Part shown: piece by piece, positions 9,037 through 16,416 of the stretch
Position numbering within the stretch: position 1 is the stretch's first letter
Layout: each line of letters begins with the position of its first letter
Assembly: GCA_934149245.1 (NCBI GenBank)
Contig: CAKPER010000010.1
Location: forward strand, 1-37,342
Direction of reading: 5' to 3'
DNA length: 37,342 nucleotides
DNA from: an uncultured Bacilli bacterium
Lineage (GTDB): Bacteria; Bacillota_I; Bacilli_A; RF39; UBA660
Notes under the pieces: model-generated
The model's input: only the letters and a program-made list of their open reading frames with translations
What the model was told of the DNA's origin: nothing
The model's database searches: none
Made by a program: the position numbers and the translations under genes

Positions 9037-9721
9037 ATGAACTTAAATCTATTTTTACACCAGGTCCCATTGTTGATGAAATAGTGATATTTTTCACATA
9101 AGTTCCTTTTGCTGTTGAAGGTTTTGATTTCAAAATAACATTAACGAAAGTTTTTAAATTTTCTACTAATTTATTTTCTTCAAAACTAGCTTTTCCAAAT
9201 ATTCCATGAACATTTCCAAAACTATCAGTACGGTAATTTACTTTACCTTTCTTTACTTCTTCAATAGCTTTTGCTACATCAGTTGTTACGGTTCCTGTTT
9301 TTGGATTTGGCATCAAACCTTTTGGTCCTAGTAATTTACCAATTTTACCTAACATTGGCATCATTTCTGGAGTAGCTATAATTACATCAAAATCGAACCA
9401 ATTTTCTTGTTCTATTTTAGTAATCATATCAACATCCCCTACATAATCAGCTTTAGCAGCCTCTGCAGCTTTTGCTTGATCACCTTTTGCTAATACTAAT
9501 ATTCTCTTAGTTTTACCAGTTCCATATGGTAATACCACAGCACCTCTTAATTGTTGATCAGCTTTTTTTACATCTAAATTTAAATTCATTGCTACTTCTA
9601 AAGTTTCATCAAACTTAGAATTAGATGTTGCTTTTACTAAATCTATTGCTTCTTCTATACTGTATGTTTTATTTTTATCTATCTTTTCTAGATTAGCAAT
9701 ATGTCTTGTGCTTTTTTTCAT
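9026..9721 (-). CDS. rplA: 50S ribosomal protein L1
   Basis: L1 stalk protein, 231 residues, which binds 23S rRNA and helps release E-site tRNA; it is also the usual repressor of rplK-rplA. The signature LLGPKGLMPNPKTGTVT lies at about residues 130-146, and the C-terminal TMGPGVKIDLSSF is typical. The ribosome site AAAGGAGG precedes the ATG. The gene follows rplK after an 86-base gap that contains a structured element (9739-9770). Length is normal. Confidence 0.98.
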   Translation of the reverse strand: MKKSTRHIANLEKIDKNKTYSIEEAIDLVKATSNSKFDETLEVAMNLNLDVKKADQQLRGAVVLPYGTGKTKRILVLAKGDQAKAAEAAKADYVGDVDMITKIEQENWFDFDVIIATPEMMPMLGKIGKLLGPKGLMPNPKTGTVTTDVAKAIEEVKKGKVNYRTDSFGNVHGIFGKASFEENKLVENLKTFVNVILKSKPSTAKGTYVKNITISSTMGPGVKIDLSSFDK

Positions 9722-9738
9722 AATTCATTACCTCCTTT

Positions 9739-9770
9739 GTGGTCTATTGCGGACTTAATTATCCTTCCAC
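9739..9770 (-). promoter_or_regulatory. Candidate L1-type mRNA binding element before rplA
   Basis: The minus strand reads GTGGAAGGA...TCC...GACCAC. The outer GTGG/CCAC and inner GGA/TCC stems leave asymmetric loops, immediately upstream of the rplA ribosome site. The same GTGGRAGG...GACCAC skeleton occurs before rplK (10274-10323). Ribosomal protein autoregulation of this operon by L1 is established in bacteria; assigning this exact element to L1 is inference. Confidence 0.5.
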
Positions 9771-9807
9771 GTAGGTATATAACCACTATACCTAATAGGA
9801 ATAACTA

Positions 9808-10227
9808 TTAATCTTTTACTTCGATTCCCATGTTACGAGCTGTACCTTCAACAATTTTCATTGCTGAATCTACATCATAAGCATTTAAATCTGGCAACTT
9901 AATTTCTGCGATTTTTCTAAGTTGTTCTTTAGTAATAGTAGCAACTGTTTCTCCTTTTGTTGCTGCCTTATCAATTTTAGCTTCTTTCTTTAGTAAGAAT
10001 GCTGCTGGTGGAGTTTTTAATACCATATCGAAACTTCTATCTTCGTATATAGTAATTTCTACTGGTAATACATCCCCCATCTTATCTCTTGTTGCATCAT
10101 TAAATTTTGTACAAAATTCTTGTAAATTAATTCCTGCTGGTCCTAAAACTGTTCCAACTGGTGGAGCAGGTGTTGCTTTTCCTGCAGGTATTTGTAATTT
10201 TATCTTCTTCGTAATTTCTTTTGCCAC
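9808..10227 (-). CDS. rplK: 50S ribosomal protein L11
   Basis: L11 of the GTPase-associated centre, 139 residues. I choose the GTG at 10227 (VAKEITKKIKLQIPAGKATP...). It is preceded by GGAGGTG and matches the family start. An upstream in-frame GTG at 10323 would add 32 unrelated residues translated from the structured leader. Family features are the proline-rich IPAGKATPAPPVGTVLGPAG and the C-terminal RNA-binding domain ending in EGTARNMGIEV. First gene of the rplK-rplA unit, with its own strong promoter. Confidence 0.96.
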   Translation of the reverse strand: MAKEITKKIKLQIPAGKATPAPPVGTVLGPAGINLQEFCTKFNDATRDKMGDVLPVEITIYEDRSFDMVLKTPPAAFLLKKEAKIDKAATKGETVATITKEQLRKIAEIKLPDLNAYDVDSAMKIVEGTARNMGIEVKD

Positions 10228-10273
10228 GAAAAACACCTCCATATTCATAAGATATAATACTATTTTTTCGCGA

Positions 10274-10323
10274 GTGGTCAAACGACAAGCAAGAGTTGTC
10301 CGCCTCTTCTCTTTGCCTCCCAC
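10274..10323 (-). promoter_or_regulatory. Candidate autoregulatory leader element before rplK
   Basis: The minus-strand leader contains AGTGGGAGG (5' part at 10316-10324) closing with CCACT (10273-10277). An internal GACAA/TTGTC hairpin sits between. The element shares the GTGGRAGG...GACCAC skeleton with the rplK-rplA gap. It is probably the site for feedback by a product of the operon, with L1 the most likely by precedent. Confidence 0.5.
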
Positions 10324-10350
10324 TAAAACCTATTCCTTGTTGCGGCTTTA

Positions 10351-10379
10351 ATAATAGCATATTTTTTTTTATTTTTCAA
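10351..10379 (-). promoter_or_regulatory. rplK-rplA promoter
   Basis: TTGAAA (10374-10379), 17 bases, TATTAT (10351-10356) on the minus strand, with a TGC extended -10 and an A-rich spacer. It lies 45 bases past the nusG stop. A TGCTAG/CTAGCA dyad between nusG and this promoter (10388-10401) has no T-run after it, so I do not call it a terminator. Confidence 0.8.
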
Positions 10380-10423
10380 CTATTTTCTGCTAGTTCTAGC
10401 AAAAAAATTCATAATTAATTAAT

Positions 10424-10957
10424 TTATAATGTTTCAATATCTGCTAAATCAACTTCAACAGATGTTTCTTGACCAAACAAATCAACTTTAACATTTAATT
10501 TTTGTGTTTTCATATCAACGTCTACAATTGTACCAATCATTGATTTAAATGGTCCATCAGTTATTTTTACCTTTTTGCCTTTTTCTAATTCCTTAGTAGC
10601 ATCTATTCTGCTTAAGCCCATTGAATCTAGTATACTATCAACTTCAGATGGCTCTAAAGGAATTGGTTTTGCTCCCTTTCCTGATGATCCAATAAAGCCA
10701 GTAACTCCTTGAGTATTTCTTACTATGTACCATGCTTCATCAGACATTACCATTTCGATTAAGACGTAACCGGGAAACATTTTCTTTACTCTCTCTTTTT
10801 TTACACCATTTTTTATTTCTACAACTTTTTGTTCTGGAACAACAACTCTATAAATATTGTTATGTAATTCCATAGAGTTTATCATCATTTCTAATTTTTC
10901 TTTAACTTTATATTCATAGCCAGTTACAGTATTTACTACGTACCATTCTTTTTTCAT
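10424..10957 (-). CDS. nusG: Transcription termination/antitermination factor NusG
   Basis: NusG, 177 residues, binds the RNA polymerase clamp and modulates pausing and termination. The N-terminal NGN domain opens with KKEWYVVNTVTGYEYKVKEKL and carries FPGYVLIEM (about residues 62-70). The C-terminal KOW domain contains KVKITDGPFKSMIGTI (about residues 128-143). The ATG overlaps the secE stop by one base (TAATG), with AAGGAG upstream, so it is translationally coupled to secE. Confidence 0.97.
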   Translation of the reverse strand: MKKEWYVVNTVTGYEYKVKEKLEMMINSMELHNNIYRVVVPEQKVVEIKNGVKKERVKKMFPGYVLIEMVMSDEAWYIVRNTQGVTGFIGSSGKGAKPIPLEPSEVDSILDSMGLSRIDATKELEKGKKVKITDGPFKSMIGTIVDVDMKTQKLNVKVDLFGQETSVEVDLADIETL

Positions 10958-11145
10958 TATGCCACACTCCTTAATAGGGATACAAGTAAATCAATTACAT
11001 AAAAATATGCCCCTAAAAACAACATAAATGATACTGTTGTAATGGAATATTTTAATAAATCTTTTGAACTTGTCCATCTAATACGTTCTGTTTCTTTTTT
11101 TACACCTTTAAAATACTTTTTTATACTTTTAAATATATTTTTCAT
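10957..11145 (-). CDS. secE: Preprotein translocase subunit SecE
   Basis: Small SecYEG translocon subunit, 62 residues. An amphipathic N-terminal part with KGVKKETERIRWTSSKDLLKYS, the conserved cytoplasmic motif, is followed by one membrane span at about residues 33-58. The start has AGGAGG at good spacing. It is the first gene of the secE-nusG unit. No rpmG (L33) gene is visible upstream, although many Bacillota have one there. Confidence 0.95.
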   Translation of the reverse strand: MKNIFKSIKKYFKGVKKETERIRWTSSKDLLKYSITTVSFMLFLGAYFYVIDLLVSLLRSVA

Positions 11146-11182
11146 TTTGATCCTCCTAAAGCATAAATAAGATTAAAATAAA

Positions 11183-11231
11183 AACACTTCCGTGTTGGTA
11201 TAAATATAACACTTTTAATATTCTATGTCAA
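11183..11231 (-). promoter_or_regulatory. secE-nusG promoter with 5' stem-loop
   Basis: TTGACA (11226-11231), 17 bases, TATATT (11203-11208) with a TGT extended -10 on the minus strand. The transcript would begin near 11197, directly at a small hairpin AACAC-GGAA-GTGTT (11183-11196) followed by TTTATTTT. That hairpin may protect the 5' end or act as a weak attenuator. Confidence 0.8.
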
Positions 11232-11411
11232 TTAAATTGCTGTCTTTTTTTATATATTTATTAAAGTTTGATAAAACCTTTTTTTATAGTAAGTACATAA
11301 ACAAAAAAGATGTATAAATGATAATATGACTAATTTATTAAAGAAAGGAAATATAAGATTATAAATTTTATTGTATTATTTTTTAACTTAGAAATGCTAT
11401 CTACTAATTAT
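11232..11411. other. Intergenic, no feature recognised
   Basis: Very AT-rich spacer between the secE promoter and the promoter of the methyltransferase gene. I find no tRNA cloverleaf, no open frame with a ribosome site and no strong hairpin. Confidence 0.5.
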
Positions 11412-11440
11412 TTGATTTTGTTAATATAATATGATAAAAT
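11412..11440 (+). promoter_or_regulatory. Promoter for the methyltransferase/pseudouridine synthase pair
   Basis: TTGATT (11412-11417), 17 bases, TAAAAT (11435-11440) with a TGA extended -10 on the plus strand. It implies a leader of roughly 220 bases before the methyltransferase ATG. Confidence 0.6.
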
Positions 11441-11446
11441 TTTTTT

Positions 11447-11670
11447 GTAGTAATTTCGATTAATAACAAATACGAAGTTAAATTATATACAATTGGGATG
11501 ACTAGAGATTACCTATAAAAAATCTGTATAAGTATTGGGTTAAATTAGTTTAGTTGTAAGTAATAGATACTGATTAGATATATAACTCATTTCAGTTGTA
11601 ATATAAATTTAAAGAAAGGAGTTTCTAATATATGTGAAAAGAACACATAATTAGATTATATGTGAGTTAG
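11447..11670 (+). promoter_or_regulatory. Long 5' leader with start-stop codon pair and competing hairpins
   Basis: A strong Shine-Dalgarno AAAGGAG (11615-11621) is followed ten bases later by ATGTGA (11632-11637), a start codon directly followed by stop. Three arms, TATGTG (11631-11636), CACATA (11644-11649) and TATGTG (11659-11664), can form two exclusive 6-bp hairpins. The methyltransferase ATG at 11671 has no convincing ribosome site and is immediately preceded by an in-frame TAG. No known riboswitch class is recognised. Confidence 0.45.
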
Positions 11671-12531
11671 ATGAATATTAGTTGTGAATGGAATGATTAT
11701 ACTTGTATTGCAAGTGGTGATGGTGAAAAATTAGAAAAATGGGGAAATTATATTTTGAGAAGACCTGATCCTCAGATTATTTGGCCAAAAACTGATAAAA
11801 ATTTATGGGACAATTGGGATGGATTTTATCACAGAAGTAATAAAGGTGGCGGATATTGGGAATTTAAGAAAAAACTTCCTGATAGTTGGACTATTAAATA
11901 TAAAAATTTAAAATTTAAGGTTAGTCCAACAAACTTTAAACATACAGGAATTTTTCCTGAACAGGCTACCAATTGGGATTTTGTTGCTAATCAAATAAAA
12001 AATAGTGGTAGAAAAGATTTTAGAGTTCTTAATTTGTTTGCTTATACAGGATGTGCTACCATATCTGCATCAGCCGCTGGAGCTAGTGAGGTAGTTCATG
12101 TTGATTCATCTAAAGGAATGATCGAATGGGCTAAAGAAAATAGAGATTTATCTGGAATTCATGATAATTATATTAGATATATAATAGATGATGTTATGAA
12201 ATTTTTAGCTCGAGAAAAAAGAAGAGGACGAACATATCACGGTATAATTATGGATCCACCTAGTTATGGCAGAGGACCAAATGGAGAGGTATGGAAGTTA
12301 GAGGATAATTTGGGAGAATTATTAAAAAAGGCTAAAGATGTACTTGATGATGATTATTCATTTTTGCTAATTAATTCTTATACAACAGGAATTTCTCCAA
12401 CTTCTCTTAATAATATTCTTTCTTTAATTTTTAATGGTGACAATATTGTTACTGGCGAAATAGGTTTACCAGTTAAAGAAAATAATTTAGTACTTCCTTG
12501 TGGGATATATGGAAAAGTTACAAAAAATTAA
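11671..12531 (+). CDS. Class I SAM-dependent rRNA methyltransferase, RlmI/RlmK-like
   Basis: Probable 23S rRNA methyltransferase of the Methyltrans_SAM (COG1092-like) group, 286 residues. SAM-binding motif I is VLNLFAYTGCATISA (about residues 119-133). An acidic motif II follows at VVHVDSSKGM, and the catalytic-type DPPSYGRG lies at about residues 196-203. The N-terminal part is a short, W-rich beta segment without a clear PUA domain. The start is uncertain: the ATG at 11671 lacks a clear ribosome site and follows a TAG. The gene overlaps the next by about 23 bases, so the two RNA-modifying enzymes are co-translated. The exact target base is not deducible. Confidence 0.8.
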   Translation: MNISCEWNDYTCIASGDGEKLEKWGNYILRRPDPQIIWPKTDKNLWDNWDGFYHRSNKGGGYWEFKKKLPDSWTIKYKNLKFKVSPTNFKHTGIFPEQATNWDFVANQIKNSGRKDFRVLNLFAYTGCATISASAAGASEVVHVDSSKGMIEWAKENRDLSGIHDNYIRYIIDDVMKFLAREKRRGRTYHGIIMDPPSYGRGPNGEVWKLEDNLGELLKKAKDVLDDDYSFLLINSYTTGISPTSLNNILSLIFNGDNIVTGEIGLPVKENNLVLPCGIYGKVTKN

Positions 12532-13174
12532 TATTATTTTTGAAGACAATCATTTGTTAGTTGTAGAAAAGCCTGTAAATATGCCAGTTTGTGCTGATAA
12601 TTCTAATGATTTGGATTTGTTATCTTTATTAAAAAAATATATAAAAGAAAAATATAATAAACCTGGAAATGTATATTTAGGACTTGTTCATAGATTAGAT
12701 AGACCTGTTGGAGGGATTATGGTGTTTGCTAAGACAAGTAAAGCAGCTTCCAGGTTAAGTAGGCAAGTTCAAGAACATAAATTAGAAAAAAAATATGTAG
12801 CTGTATGTTATGGCAAAGTAAAGGAAAAGGAAGAGTTAAGAGATTATTTGTTCAAAGATAAAAAGCAAAATATTAGCTATGTTACAACTAAAGATAAGGG
12901 AAAATTATCTATTCTTGATTATTCATTAATAAAGTATAAAAATAATTTTAGTTTAGTTGATATATCCCTAAAAACTGGAAGAGCTCATCAAATTAGAGTA
13001 CAATTTTCTTCTAGAAAGCACCCTTTAGTTGGGGATGTAAAATATGGATTAAATACCGAAAAAATTCCAGTTGCTTTATTTGCATATAAATTAGCTTTTT
13101 ACCATCCCATTTCTAGAGAGAAAATGAAATTTGAATTAGAAATTCCAAAAAGATATCCTTTCAATATGTTTTAG
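12509..13174 (+). CDS. RluA-family pseudouridine synthase
   Basis: Converts uridine to pseudouridine in rRNA or tRNA, 221 residues from the ATG at 12509 (a GTG nine bases upstream is the alternative). The catalytic motif GLVHRLDRPVGGIMVFAKT sits at about residues 58-76, with the active-site Asp in HRLD. KKYVAVCYGKV and TGRAHQIRVQ are further family motifs. There is no N-terminal S4 domain, so it resembles the short RluA/TruC type rather than RluD. It overlaps the methyltransferase gene, suggesting a two-gene RNA modification unit. Confidence 0.9.
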   Translation: MEKLQKINIIFEDNHLLVVEKPVNMPVCADNSNDLDLLSLLKKYIKEKYNKPGNVYLGLVHRLDRPVGGIMVFAKTSKAASRLSRQVQEHKLEKKYVAVCYGKVKEKEELRDYLFKDKKQNISYVTTKDKGKLSILDYSLIKYKNNFSLVDISLKTGRAHQIRVQFSSRKHPLVGDVKYGLNTEKIPVALFAYKLAFYHPISREKMKFELEIPKRYPFNMF

Positions 13175-13184
13175 GATATCTTTT
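13148..13184. terminator. Bidirectional terminator between rluA-like gene and dnaE
   Basis: A perfect 12-bp inverted repeat AAAAGATATCCT/AGGATATCTTTT with a 13-base loop. The left arm lies in the last codons of the pseudouridine synthase gene, and the right arm ends three bases before the dnaE stop. A and T runs on both sides let it work for both convergent genes. Confidence 0.8.
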
Positions 13185-13186
13185 AC

Positions 13187-16111
13187 TTAAGCTAATTTTT
13201 TTATACTATTTACTATTATTTGATATTGATCGTATCTTTTTTCTACCCGACCAAATACTCTAATTATATTTTTTTTCTTTAAATACAAATAATTTTTATA
13301 TGTCTTAGGAAATAGAGTTAAGGAAATGCTTCCAAATTCGTCCTGTGCATTTATAAAAGCCATAATATCATTCTTTTTAGTAGTTATTTCTTTTATGGAA
13401 TTAATCATTAATACGATTGATATATTTTTATCAAAATATAATTTTACATCTTTGATAACTATATCTTCTTGATTTTTGTAAATATTAGTTGGATGTTCAC
13501 TTAAGTAAAATCCATAACTTACTAACTGATTGTTTAATTTTTCTTCTTGAGTTAAATCAGGAAATTTTTCTAGTTCTGGAGGAGATAATTCTAACATTCC
13601 AGCATCTTTCAATAAATCAGCATAATTTATACTATTATCTAAATTATTTATTAGAGTATTTTCGTTATAACCCATCTTATTAAAGCACCCTGCTAATATT
13701 AGAGATGTTAGAATTTTTTTGTTTATAGTAGAAGAATAGTTCTTTTTAACAAAATCAATAAAATTTTTATAAGGAGATAGTTTTCTAGTATTAATTATTT
13801 CTTTAGAGACAGATGTTCCAATATTTCTAATAATTGACAGTGGACATCTTATTGCTTTTTCTTCTATAGTGTATTTTTCAGTACTTAAATTTATATCTGG
13901 CGGCAAAATTTTTATACCAGCTTCTTTTATTTCATTTAAGTAGGTTCTTGTTTTAATATCGTTTCCTATTACATTGTTTAATAATGCTACTTCAAAATAA
14001 CTAAAAAAATATGTCTTTAGAAAAGCCATCTTGTATGCTACTGTGGCATAACCAACTGAGTGAGATTTGTTAAAACCATAATTAGCAAATTTTAAAATTA
14101 AATTATAGATTTTTTCTGCTATCTCTTTGGGATAACCATTTTCTATACTTTTATTTATAAACTTTGGTTGTTCATTTATTAAAATTGATTCTTTTTTCTT
14201 AGCGATAGCTCTTCTTAAAATATCGGCTTCACCTAATGTGTAGCCAGCTAGTATTTTAGATATTTGCATTATTTGTTCCTGATAAATTATTATTCCATAT
14301 GTTGGAGATAATATAGGTTTTAAGCTATCTGTTATATAATCGATTGGTTCTTTACCGTTTTTTCTTCTAATATAATTATCAATATAATCCATAGCACCTG
14401 GTCTATATAAAGCTAGAGCTGCAATTATATCGTCAAAAGAATCTACTTGCAATTTTCTCAAGAAATTTTTCATTCCAGTTGATTCAAATTGAAAAATTCC
14501 ATCAGTTTTGACTTTTTTAAATATATCAAGTGTTTTTTTGTCATCAAGTGGTATTTTTGAGAAAGTTATATTTATTTTTTCGTTTTTACGAATATTTTCT
14601 ATTACCTCTGCTATTAATGTTAAATTGGAAATTCCTAAAAAGTCCATCTTTAATAGTCCTAATGGTTCTAAATAATTCATAGAATAACCAGTTGTATAAA
14701 CTCCCCTACTATTTTTATAGATAGGAATAATATTATCTAGATCTATTCTACTCATAACTATCCCAGAAGCATGAATTCCTATATTTCTTGGAAGCCCTTC
14801 TAAGTGAAGAGCTATTTCAAATACTTTTTTATACCTTTGATTATTTAAAATTAGATTTTTTAATTTAGAATTACTGTTATATGTTGTTAACAAATTATCT
14901 TTGGATGATAAATATTTACATAATTCATCTGTTTCTGTTATACTCAAGTTCATTGTTCTAGATATATCTCTTATAACTTGCTTTGCAGCTAAAGTGTCAA
15001 AAGTTATTATCCCCATTACTCGTTTTAGTCCATATTTTTCAGTTACATATTTTATAACTTCCTGTCTTTTATTGCTGTCAAAATCTATATCTATATCAGG
15101 CATAGTTACTCTTTCGGGATTTAAAAAGCGTTCAAATAATAAATTGTATTTTACAGGATCGATGTCAGTTATTCCTAATGTATAACTAACTAATGAACCA
15201 GCTGCTGAACCTCTTCCTGGTCCTACTAAGATATTATTTAGTTTGGCATATTTTACATAGTCCCATACTATTAAAAAATAGTTACAAAAATTCATTTGAT
15301 TGATTATTTTTAATTCATAGTTTAAGCGATTAATATATTCTGATGAGACATTATTGTTTAGTCTTTTATTTAATCCTTTATTGCATAAAAACTTCAAATA
15401 ACTGTAAGAATCTATATTTTTATCATATAATGGCATAATATTTTGGTTTGATTTCAACTTAAAATTACACAACTTAGATATCATAAGTGTATTTTCTATA
15501 TCTTCTTTATCACATATTGCATTTATTTCTTCTTCTGTTAGCAAATGCTTTCCTTTATGAGTATTTAGTTCGTAATTAGAGATATTTTTGCTATCTTTTA
15601 TCATATAAAGATAGTCTAAATATTGATAATCTTCTTTATTTAAGTAAGATACATCATTTATAAATACTTTAGGCTGGCTTATTTTTAGTTTTTCTTCTAA
15701 AGACTCATAACCTATATACTTATATTTGTATGTATCATATATTTCATTATTATAATATTTATATGAGATTACTAGTATGATATCACAACTATGTTCTTTT
15801 AAATTATCTATAGTTATAGTTGTTTCTGATGCGATTGTTGCTAATTTGATTAAGTTTTTGTAGCCATTGTCATTCATAGCATATAGTAATATTTTTCCAT
15901 CATCTATTTGAAGTTCCATACCAATTATTGGCTTTATGTTGTTTTTTATGCATTCATTATAAAATTCTGGGACACCAAACATATTATTGGTATCTGTTAT
16001 TGCTAAGGAGGAATAATTTAGTTGTTTAGCTCTTGCAACTAAATTAGGAATTTTATTTAAACTACTTAATAAAGAATAACTAGTTTTTACATGTAATGGT
16101 ACATATTCCAT
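13187..16111 (-). CDS. dnaE: DNA polymerase III subunit alpha, DnaE type
   Basis: Replicative DNA polymerase of the C family, 974 residues, about 140 shorter than Bacillus DnaE and closer to mollicute forms. An N-terminal PHP domain begins MEYVPLHVKTSYSLL. The polymerase palm holds catalytic PDIDIDFD (about residues 337-344) and KMDFLG (about 490). Tandem HhH and OB-fold regions follow, ending NIIRVFGRVEKRYDQYQIIV. PHP metal ligands are partly lost: the second His of HxH is Lys, and TDH is TDT, so PHP exonuclease activity is unlikely. The ATG has AAGGAGG five bases upstream. It is the last gene of a run with dnaB, dnaI and a small membrane protein. Confidence 0.95.
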   Translation of the reverse strand: MEYVPLHVKTSYSLLSSLNKIPNLVARAKQLNYSSLAITDTNNMFGVPEFYNECIKNNIKPIIGMELQIDDGKILLYAMNDNGYKNLIKLATIASETTITIDNLKEHSCDIILVISYKYYNNEIYDTYKYKYIGYESLEEKLKISQPKVFINDVSYLNKEDYQYLDYLYMIKDSKNISNYELNTHKGKHLLTEEEINAICDKEDIENTLMISKLCNFKLKSNQNIMPLYDKNIDSYSYLKFLCNKGLNKRLNNNVSSEYINRLNYELKIINQMNFCNYFLIVWDYVKYAKLNNILVGPGRGSAAGSLVSYTLGITDIDPVKYNLLFERFLNPERVTMPDIDIDFDSNKRQEVIKYVTEKYGLKRVMGIITFDTLAAKQVIRDISRTMNLSITETDELCKYLSSKDNLLTTYNSNSKLKNLILNNQRYKKVFEIALHLEGLPRNIGIHASGIVMSRIDLDNIIPIYKNSRGVYTTGYSMNYLEPLGLLKMDFLGISNLTLIAEVIENIRKNEKINITFSKIPLDDKKTLDIFKKVKTDGIFQFESTGMKNFLRKLQVDSFDDIIAALALYRPGAMDYIDNYIRRKNGKEPIDYITDSLKPILSPTYGIIIYQEQIMQISKILAGYTLGEADILRRAIAKKKESILINEQPKFINKSIENGYPKEIAEKIYNLILKFANYGFNKSHSVGYATVAYKMAFLKTYFFSYFEVALLNNVIGNDIKTRTYLNEIKEAGIKILPPDINLSTEKYTIEEKAIRCPLSIIRNIGTSVSKEIINTRKLSPYKNFIDFVKKNYSSTINKKILTSLILAGCFNKMGYNENTLINNLDNSINYADLLKDAGMLELSPPELEKFPDLTQEEKLNNQLVSYGFYLSEHPTNIYKNQEDIVIKDVKLYFDKNISIVLMINSIKEITTKKNDIMAFINAQDEFGSISLTLFPKTYKNYLYLKKKNIIRVFGRVEKRYDQYQIIVNSIKKLA

Positions 16112-16137
16112 ATTGTCCTCCTTAAAGTATTATTTTT

Positions 16138-16416
16138 TTAAATTCTCCATAGTATATACGCTACTAAGATAGCACCTAACGATATTATTAAGGCTAGTGT
16201 AAATATTGGTGCAAATCCTTCACTTTTTATTCCAATGTCTGATGTAAAAGCACCTTTCGCTTTTGCACCTTTTTTCATATATTTATTGTCACTTTCTGGT
16301 CTTTGTAATTTATATTTTGGGGATAAATTTACTTTTTCGTTATTGTTTGCAGTTATTGTAATTTCTGATTTGTTTCCTGCCTCATCAATAAAATTTCTTG
16401 TTATATTATTTTTCAT
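16138..16416 (-). CDS. Small single-pass membrane protein, function unknown
   Basis: A 92-residue protein not recognised by family. It has a polar, lysine-rich N-terminal part with RNFIDEAGNKSEITIT, then one strong C-terminal membrane span (about residues 67-90, APIFTLALIISLGAILVAYI) and two closing residues after WR. No signal peptidase or lipobox motif is seen, so a C-tail anchored topology is plausible. I prefer the ATG at 16416 over the GTG nine bases upstream. It overlaps the end of dnaI by 11 bases and precedes dnaE by 26, so it is expressed with the replication genes. Confidence 0.75.
   Translation of the reverse strand: MKNNITRNFIDEAGNKSEITITANNNEKVNLSPKYKLQRPESDNKYMKKGAKAKGAFTSDIGIKSEGFAPIFTLALIISLGAILVAYILWRI

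Noticed and set aside
10228..10323. N-terminal extension of L11 by 32 residues from a GTG at 10323
   Set aside because: The extension is translated structured leader RNA and does not resemble L11; the GTG at 10227 has GGAGGTG.
10383..10401. TGCTAG/CTAGCA dyad as the nusG terminator
   Set aside because: The loop is too small and no T-run follows on the minus strand.
11232..11411. A tRNA or rpmG gene expected near secE
   Set aside because: No cloverleaf and no L33-like frame can be found on either strand of the gap.
11632..11670. TGA read as Trp to extend the methyltransferase upstream
   Set aside because: An in-frame TAG directly precedes the ATG at 11671, and the rest of the window shows TGA is not a sense codon.
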